Shown: positions 58,125 to 64,000 of the stretch, in pieces
Numbering within the stretch: position 1 is the stretch's first letter
Layout of the letters: every line of letters starts with the position of its first letter
NCBI GenBank assembly: GCA_021234155.1
Contig: JAJEKV010000014.1
Coordinates: 14,370,494 to 14,434,493, forward strand
Length of the DNA stretch: 64,000 bases
Direction: 5' to 3'
Source: Isoetes taiwanensis
Lineage: Eukaryota; Streptophyta; Lycopodiopsida; Isoetales; Isoetaceae
Translations under genes and position numbers: made by a program
The notes under the pieces: model-generated
What the model saw: only the letters and a program-made list of their open reading frames with translations
What the model was told of the DNA's origin: nothing
Databases searched by the model: none

Positions 58125-58256
58125 GATATATGCCAAGGGCGTGGATGTGGCAAAAGGCTTTAGGCCTTTAGGGCCATGTGGTAGGCCTTTCCCAAAGAAC
58201 CACATGGCCCGAAAGGCCTAAAGCTTTTTGCCACATCCACATCCTTGGCATATATC
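58125..58256. ncRNA. near-perfect 58-bp hairpin, candidate small-RNA precursor or foldback element
   Basis: 58125-58182 (GATATATGCCAAGGGCGTGG ... GGGCCATGTGGT) is the inverted copy of 58199-58256, with four mismatches in 58 bp and a 16-nt loop. Such a stem would be a good Dicer-like substrate if transcribed. With no promoter or expression evidence it could equally be a young foldback insertion. It is not a Rho-independent terminator in a nuclear genome. Confidence 0.6.
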
Positions 58257-58639
58257 ACACTGACCAATATTTACCACGTTATGGAAAATGACATACAAAG
58301 ACAAATTGACGTATATGCAAACACCAGGTGGAGGATTAGGCAATGGCAAGCATATATGTAGAATCAGGTGTGGAGCATTGACATACAACCGAAAATTGAC
58401 TAAGTTAGATGGATTTGAAGCCGCATCAAGAGCATGCAAAAGATTTAGCAATGAATCAATTCCACAGGTACTCACGCGCTCAGGAGCCCGGGTGGACCGG
58501 TCCCTTTGATATCGGCTGACACAAGGGGAGGGGGGTGCTATATAATGCGATCTACCGGTCCCCGTGATCGGAATCGAGGCAAGAGCAAGGTTTTTCTTTT
58601 GCAAAGGTTGATCCGTTTGAAGAAAAAAGCTCTCGAGTT

Positions 58640-59030
58640 CATCATTCCCCGCTTTCTAATTGTGTCCATTTTTTAGTTTTATGATCCTCCGTAATGAGAA
58701 ATGGGAGTGGCGTAGATTGGCCTCTGTCTGCGTGCGGTTCCTTCTCTAGCCACCCCTTCAAAGGGAAGGCGAGGTTGGGAACCCATGGATTAAAATCCCC
58801 TGCTCTTTCGGGGAGCTCAAATGTTTTCGACCCGGTTTGGAGATGGTGGCTAATGGGCAAAAATCCCACAAGGCACAACGTTACGCTTAGAGCAAGCTCT
58901 CGGGCGAGGAAGAAATATTTCAGTTGCCTAGTCTTCTTTGCACTTGAACAGCGACCTCTAGAAATGATGGGGCAAATAGTAAGTTTCTCGATGGGAAGTT
59001 GAATTATATCCGTATTACATAGCTTAAACC
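58640..59030. other. possible organelle-derived (mitochondrial intron-like) insertion
   Basis: The stretch is GC-balanced, with GTGCGGTTCCTTCTCTAGCC and CCCGCTTTCTAATTGTG segments that recall group II intron text of plant mitochondria. I cannot confirm this by eye. The open frames on both strands are not convincing genes. Confidence 0.2.
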
Positions 59031-59040
59031 ATGACACATC

Positions 59041-59430
59041 TTGAGTATGATATTTAGCCCAAGTTCTTCATTCGGGATCTTTATTGTAATAGTTCCTCAA
59101 ATGTCTAAGGACTTAATTTCTTCAAACCGGTCTTTTCGTTTGGATGTTTCTCAAGTAACTAAATGGCTGGTCAATGTTGTTTCTTATCACTCGTGCTATG
59201 CTAATGAGAAAGTCGACATCCTTATAATAGGGTTGACCGCATATCTGACTCAAAGTGAAGATGAGAGAGAAATTGGCCATACCGTATGAATGGCGCGATG
59301 CAATTGAAGAGCTTTGTAAGAACAATCACATAGAAGAAGTTCTTGCTTTTAGCACATGTAAATGGGATGGAAATTTATGTTTTGGCTCTATCTTATGATA
59401 GAGGTGTGAAAGAAGTAGAAGAATGGATGT
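59041..59430 (+). pseudogene. unidentified coding-like fragment
   Basis: An 82-codon frame (LDVSQVTKWLVNVVSYHSCY, then [19 protein letters not shown]) continues in other frames as [20 protein letters not shown] and [18 protein letters not shown]. Codon use and hydrophobic periodicity look protein-like. The family was not recognised. Two frame changes are needed. Confidence 0.3.
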
Positions 59431-59591
59431 TAAAGGTAATATGTTCTTTTTTCTTCTCCTTTTTTCTCAAAGGTAATTAAGACCTAGTTACAAGAAATCC
59501 TTATGTGCCCATGGTCCTTCATAGTCAGCCCCTGCTTGTTTTCAAATAAGGGGAACACATGGTTTAGTTTTAGGTGTCATATTATATGACT

Positions 59592-61682
59592 CAATGTTGT
59601 TAAGTACGTCAAAATCCGTACCTTTAAAAAACGTTTTTTAAGATTTTTTGAAGATTTTTAAAATTTTTGGAAAAAATCTTTAAAAACGTATTTCATATAA
59701 AATACGTTAAAAATCTTTAAAATCCTTAAAAATCCTTAAAAATCTTTGAAAATCTTTAAAAATCCTTAGACTGTGATTTTGTTTATTCAAATATATGATA
59801 TTCTTGAACTTATTTATCCTTGTATATGAAATTCTTATATTTCTTAATATCTATAATAATGTTTGTTTACTTTCTTAAGAGTTGCATGGCAAAACAACTA
59901 CGATATCTTTGTACTTGAACTTAATAGTTTCTAGTACCAGATAAATTTTTGATTTACTTGTTGACATGCTACATCTTGTAACTCGTAGTAAAAATATGCA
60001 TTTTAACCATAGCACATATATCTAATAAAGCAGTGCAAAGAATGTGCAACCTTTTTTTTTTTTTATTATGATTATTATGCGTAAGCATGCTCCATCTCCC
60101 CTAAGCTTTGGGAAGGTTCTGGAAAACTGGGATGTCTAAAATGATGCTCTTGGGGCAATTGTGCAAATATGGCCTTAAGGGGAGTATACCTTGACTAGAA
60201 GGCCTGCTACTTTAATTAAGCATGATAGATATTTAGTACACAAATATGTATCCTGAATTACTTGGGGCGATGGTATGACTATTGCTTTAAAAAGTGTGCA
60301 CAAGGAAGAATGGTGGTTGGACTTGGGCTGGCACATAAGGTACCATGCAGTTTAGCCAGCAAACATATTTACCACAGTTGGTTACTTGGTTACGTATACA
60401 AAAATACAAGGCAGCTTGCATCTAAACCTAACCCTAGGTTTTCCAAAAATGCCGAAACCTAATAACCCCAAAAAATGCCATTGACCTAACGTGCAGCGGA
60501 TGGCTTGGAAGCTCCGGCCCTATTTCCACTTATCTTTGCACTGCATTATCAATGTGGATTGACGTTTTACCTTAGCATTCAGATAGATGGATGCCCGAAA
60601 TTGCCCTAATTAGCAGCGGCCAGCCTAGATTTATAAGCTTCGGCCTTATTTTTGCTCGGTTTCTAAACTGCAGTATCAAAGTGGATTCAAGCATTATCAA
60701 AGCGGATGAGTTTTTCCCAAACAAAAGCCCTAATTTGCAGCGGATCACTTGGATTTGTGGGTTCCGGCTTTGTTTCTGCAGTGCATTATCATAGTGGATT
60801 CAAGCAGCAGATTGCTTAGCTTCAAGGATTCTTGTAGAAAGCTAAGGCATGGAAGCAAACGGCAGTATTGGTTGAAGCAAACGACCGTATAAAATATAGG
60901 ATGACTATGAAAGGCCTATCTGTAGCATGTAGCAGACTGTCTGTAGCAGACTACCTGACCTCAAGGATTCTGTCTCCATATCTGCAGCAGATCATTTGAT
61001 TTTTTAAATTTCGGCTTTATCTTGGTTGAGACGAAGCTAAGTCATACGAAGCATGCTGTTGGCTACTAGGAAAGCGTCTACCCAGTTTGTCCTTGCAAAC
61101 TCAAGACGAAGATGATCTGGATTGGATCCAGACAACTACCAGGTTCTTTTTTTTGCATTTGCTATTATATTTTATGTTATTACAGCTGGACTAAGAGGAT
61201 AATGCTTCTCTCATCACTCTGTACATAGAAGGCAAAACAGCCATGCTTTATTAGTATACCATGCAATATGCTTATACAGAGGCTCCTTGCATGGCAGTAG
61301 ACAATGGAAGCTTTAATATAAATAGAAACATGTAGACCAGGTTACATAAAGGCTGGTTACATAAATGCTGAGGCGACTGCAATGTGTAATTTTCCAACCG
61401 GAAAACCAGGATCAAAGCATTATATTTGTAGCATGCATTATAGTTCTAATCAGTTATACAATGGCAAGTGCCTATATAGTTAGAATGATTGAGCAAATTA
61501 AAGCTCGGGATTCTTGAGCAAATTAAAGCTCGGGATTGTAGAGGCGGATCTTTGGTCTAAGCGTTTGCTAGTTCAGGTAGTTTTTTTTTTTTGGCTATAC
61601 CAAATCATAAAAATCCTTTAAAAAACGTGAGGATTTTTATAAAGGTACTTTAAAAATAGAAAACGGGTTTTTTAACAACATT
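59592..61682. mobile_element. hAT-superfamily transposon, non-autonomous, 2.1 kb
   Basis: Inverted ends CAATGTTGTTAA (59592) and TTAACAACATTG (ends 61682) are flanked by a perfect 8-bp target duplication ATATGACT (59584-59591 and 61683-61690), the hallmark of hAT elements. Inside each end, GTACCTTTA and CGTTTTTTAA..GATTTTT blocks recur in opposite orientation. An AAAATC(C/T)TTA-rich tract follows the left end. There is no transposase frame. The interior (60440-61130) has repeated GCAGCGGA/GCAGCAGAT..GGATT..GGCTTTATTT words in several diverged units. Confidence 0.85.
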
Positions 61683-61721
61683 GATATGACTGCATGACTC
61701 GGATGGCCGAGCACGCTCCCC

Positions 61722-61900
61722 TATAAAATGGGGTATGCCATGTGCATGTAGAGGGGTGGCCAAAAACACCCTCGTGTCTAATTTTTCAAAAGGCAAATTT
61801 GAGCACTTTCAGACAAAATTTACCCCAAGCAATGGCCAAAAACCCCTCTAAGTATAGGTATGGAAATGGGTCAAAAGCCTCCTTCACATGCATACACATT
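61722..61900. repeat. diverged interspersed repeat, copy 2
   Basis: Partner of 2461-2660. It shares TATAAAATGGGGTATGCCA-like, AGGGGTGGCCAAAAACACC-like, GGCAAATTTGA, AAAACCCCTCTAAGTATA and TATGGAAATGGGTCAAAA. Confidence 0.4.
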
Positions 61901-62210
61901 GTATGGCACCCAAAAGTGAACCCCTCTTGCTTGTCACTCCTAGGGGCTAAATTTGTATGGAATGTGTCAAATTTGCCTTCGAAAACAATGTAAAAGTTGT
62001 TTTAAATAAGCATATGGCATTGCCCACTACAAAGCACAATGGTCTTTTTGTCACGAAGCAAATTTGATCGCCTAATATAGTTTGTCACGCATTTTAATTT
62101 TGCCACTCATGACAAAGGCAAATCTTTTTTTGCAACTCGTGACAAAAATTCAAACTCAAAAACCGTGACAAAAGACTAAAATTTGACACATGTGACAAAT
62201 GTTTGTCGTC

Positions 62211-62398
62211 CGTGACAAACCTTAATAGCTTTTGTCACGCGACAAACTCTTATCATGTGACAAATATTTGTCATCGCGTGACAAAACCTTAATAGTTTTT
62301 TGTCACGCGACGACAAATTCTTGTCACAAGTGACAAATATTGGTCATCGTGACAAAACCTTAATAGCTTTTTTGTCATGTGTGACAAACTTTGTCATC
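62211..62398. repeat. three tandem ~66-bp units built of GTGACAAA/TTTGTCAC palindromes
   Basis: Units start CGTGACAAA(A)CCTTAATAGC at 62211, 62277 and 62348. Each contains TTTTGTCACGCGACAAA and TGACAAATATTTGTCAT. Loose copies of TTTGTCAC extend back to 62050. Dense inverted octamers of this kind are typical of the subterminal zones of plant DNA transposons. Confidence 0.85.
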
Positions 62399-62503
62399 CT
62401 GCTAGCGACAAATATTATAGCCGTTTATTTCAATTTTAAGTATGTTCATTTCAGCTCCCTTCTTATGCTCTTCTCCTCCTAGGCGCTCTGTTGGGCGCTT
62501 GGT

Positions 62504-62746
62504 ATGGATCCCAACCTTTTTAACAATCTGCCTCCTAGTACTAAAAGGAGGAGGATAAAAGAGTTTATAGATGCAGGTTTGCTCCCAGCCAACGTAGCTG
62601 AGACCCGTCGAGGACACCATGCTGGTGAGTTTAAACCTTGTTGGTGTCAGTCATATGTGGGGCAGCACAACAGGTTGGCTACGATGATTGAATGGCATTT
62701 GCAGCCAAATGGTACTTATTGGAGTGCTCACGAAAAGCTTTTGTAG
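62504..62746 (+). CDS. unidentified 80-codon ORF, possible first exon
   Basis: MDPNLFNNLPPSTKRRRIKE begins about 100 bp after the GTGACAAA repeats and runs through RRGHHAGEFKPCWCQSY, then HNRLATMIEWHLQPNGTYWS. It is a plausible small basic protein or exon with a Cys pair (CWC). The position next to subterminal-type repeats suggests a transposon gene start. The family was not recognised. Confidence 0.35.
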   Translation: MDPNLFNNLPPSTKRRRIKEFIDAGLLPANVAETRRGHHAGEFKPCWCQSYVGQHNRLATMIEWHLQPNGTYWSAHEKLL

Positions 62747-63284
62747 GCGTTTTTGGCGTGCTTTACAATCCAAACACCACTAGATGGCGGGGTTAGTAAA
62801 TAATTTGATTTGTTATAGGTTTATTTCATTACCTATCATATTGGGGTAAATAGCTGTATTTTAGTTAAATACATAGTCTTAATTTAAGAAGCATTCTATG
62901 ATTAAATAGAACTCAATACAACGAGCCATAATCAATTTTTCGAGGGGAGTTTGGAGACATGTTAGAGATGATGATGAATTAAATTATGCACAAAGTGCAT
63001 CCCACTATAGGACCCTGGATCAAGCACATAAATGTACATAGTGGAAGTAGTTACCATGTTATGGGGTGTGACAGATTTGATTTACCAATGCCGTGTCACA
63101 TTGAGAGATTATTAAAACTTGTAGATCTAACGAAGATTAGGTCTATTTAGTGGTCCATTGCCCAATTTAGGTGACATGTTTACTAATTGGGGTCGTGGAT
63201 TTATATAATAAAAGCGATCTACGCTCCTTGGATGCGGAATGGGATTATTCATTGCCCAAAATCTTCGTGTTGGATATGCCTTTC

Positions 63285-63690
63285 CCCACCTTCCCATTTT
63301 TCTTTTTTTTCCATTTTCCATTTTTTTTCCCTTTTTTTTTCCATTGTTTTTCCTATTTTTCCTTCCATTTCCTTCTATTTTTTGTTTGCCTTTTCTTTTC
63401 CTTTTTTTCTTTTCCCTTCTCTAGTTTCTATTTTCCCATTCCCCATTTCCCCTTTCTCTTTTTCTATTTTCTCTTCCTTTTGCCCCCCCTTCAATTCCCT
63501 TTCCCCCTCCTTTCCCTCCCCTTTTCCTTGGGATGGCTTTTCCCTTTTCTTTTCTCCTTCCCAACCCTTTATCTCCATTCCCCCCCCCCCCTCCCCTCCT
63601 TCCCTTTTTCCACCCTTTCCCTCTTCCATTTTTCTTGTACCATGTTTCCTTCCTTTTTCCTCCTTTATTCTTTTTCCTTTTTTTTGATCC
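63285..63690. repeat. ~400-bp polypyrimidine tract
   Basis: The plus strand is almost only C and T (TTCCC/CCTTTT words), with rare A and G, from about 63285 to 63690. The long proline/phenylalanine frames and the opposite Gly/Lys/Glu frames come from this composition. Such a tract can form triplex (H-DNA) structures. Confidence 0.9.
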
Positions 63691-63706
63691 CATGCCTTCT
63701 CTTAGA

Positions 63707-63949
63707 ATGGGAAAAAAGGAGGACGCTAAGAATGGCGCTAACCCTAAGGCCAAAGGAAAAGGGCCCAAATCGAAGGCACCAATTGATTTCGATGTCGACT
63801 TTCGAAGAGACTTCCGGATTGAGTTTGGAGCCGCGATGGGGTCATATTGGGCGGAAGTTCTCAGAAAAAGGGTTCCCTTATCCTGCGATGTGGCAGCCGT
63901 GGATGCTACAGCCCAATTCGATGCCTTTGAATCTGAATACATGGCCTGA
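63707..63949 (+). CDS. ORF just after the polypyrimidine tract, partial or decayed, running to window edge
   Basis: The in-frame ATG at 63707 (MGKKEDAKNGANPKAKGKGP) starts a basic N-terminus, followed by KAPIDFDVDFRRDFRIEFGA and SYWAEVLRKRVPLSCDVAAV. It ends at TGA 63947-63949, but sequence beyond (MLQAFKDMLADFKTTF in the next frame) still looks coding, so a frameshift or splice is possible. The polypyrimidine tract would be its leader or promoter. The family was not recognised. Confidence 0.4.
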   Translation: MGKKEDAKNGANPKAKGKGPKSKAPIDFDVDFRRDFRIEFGAAMGSYWAEVLRKRVPLSCDVAAVDATAQFDAFESEYMA

Positions 63950-64000
63950 TATGCTGCAGGCATTCAAAGATATGTTAGCAGATTTCAAGACCACATTCAT

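Noticed and set aside
62048-62410. CRISPR-like array suggested by the regular GTGACAAA units.
   Set aside because: Units are tandem repeats with similar, not unique, spacers, in a eukaryotic genome.
63375-63963. Long Gly/Lys/Glu-rich minus-strand frame opposite the polypyrimidine tract.
   Set aside because: Purine-only sequence lacks stop codons by composition; there is no domain or sensible start.

Overview
This is a nuclear window from a land plant. The evidence is a eukaryotic tRNA-Lys, an intronless plant-type matrix metalloproteinase gene, decayed organellar-type PPR genes, an AVT1-like amino-acid transporter fragment, and many plant-style LTR, LINE, hAT, MULE and Helitron remains. The wording of the PPR repeats and the large, gene-poor, transposon-rich layout suggest a seedless vascular plant such as a fern. 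That placement is inference from general resemblance, not proof.

Layout. 1-2157: gene-free, ending in a Helitron 3' terminus. 3.5-4.9 kb: the only convincingly intact conserved genes, tRNA-Lys(CTT) on the minus strand and a 373-residue secreted metalloproteinase on the plus strand. 6.2-8.1 kb: a PPR pseudogene, followed by a long GATA microsatellite. 10.6-12.5 kb: minus-strand Ty3/gypsy remains, with LTR, polypurine tract, integrase C-terminus and RNase H. 12.9-28.7 kb: a nested block. Minus-strand LTR-retrotransposon copies appear to share LTRs in tandem (12.9-13.8 and 22.4-23.2 kb). One internal region is split by a 7.1-kb terminal-inverted-repeat DNA transposon (13.8-20.9 kb). The next LTR/internal junction is split by a probable Helitron ending at 28,388. 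30.9 kb: a long hairpin. 31.9-33.0 kb: a MULE-like element with a 9-bp target duplication. 33.05-41.6 kb: a second large inverted-repeat element with subterminal GTGGTG minisatellites. 43.7-51.4 kb: pieces of three or more LINEs and an ATTCT microsatellite. 52.6-53.8 kb: an open 405-codon coiled-coil gene. 54.2-56.4 kb: PPR and AVT1-like pseudogenes. 58.1 kb: a near-perfect 58-bp hairpin. 59.6-61.7 kb: a hAT element with a perfect 8-bp target duplication. 62.0-64.0 kb: GTGACAAA repeats, a small exon-like ORF, a 400-bp polypyrimidine tract and a partial ORF at the edge.

The most unusual object is the 13,823-20,897 transposon. Its ends are inverted repeats, and its insertion site can be compared with a related, uninterrupted repeat copy at 28.4 kb. 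It carries two convergent decayed genes. The minus-strand gene has DFAENY and SDG motifs in order plus Cys-rich blocks, which look like a DDE-type transposase. The plus-strand gene has a coiled coil, a PCxHxYH segment and an FCP1/NIF-like phosphatase domain. The pairing of a transposase with a CTD-phosphatase-like gene inside one set of termini is the best candidate here for an undescribed system. Both genes are frameshifted in this copy, so intact relatives would be needed to establish it.
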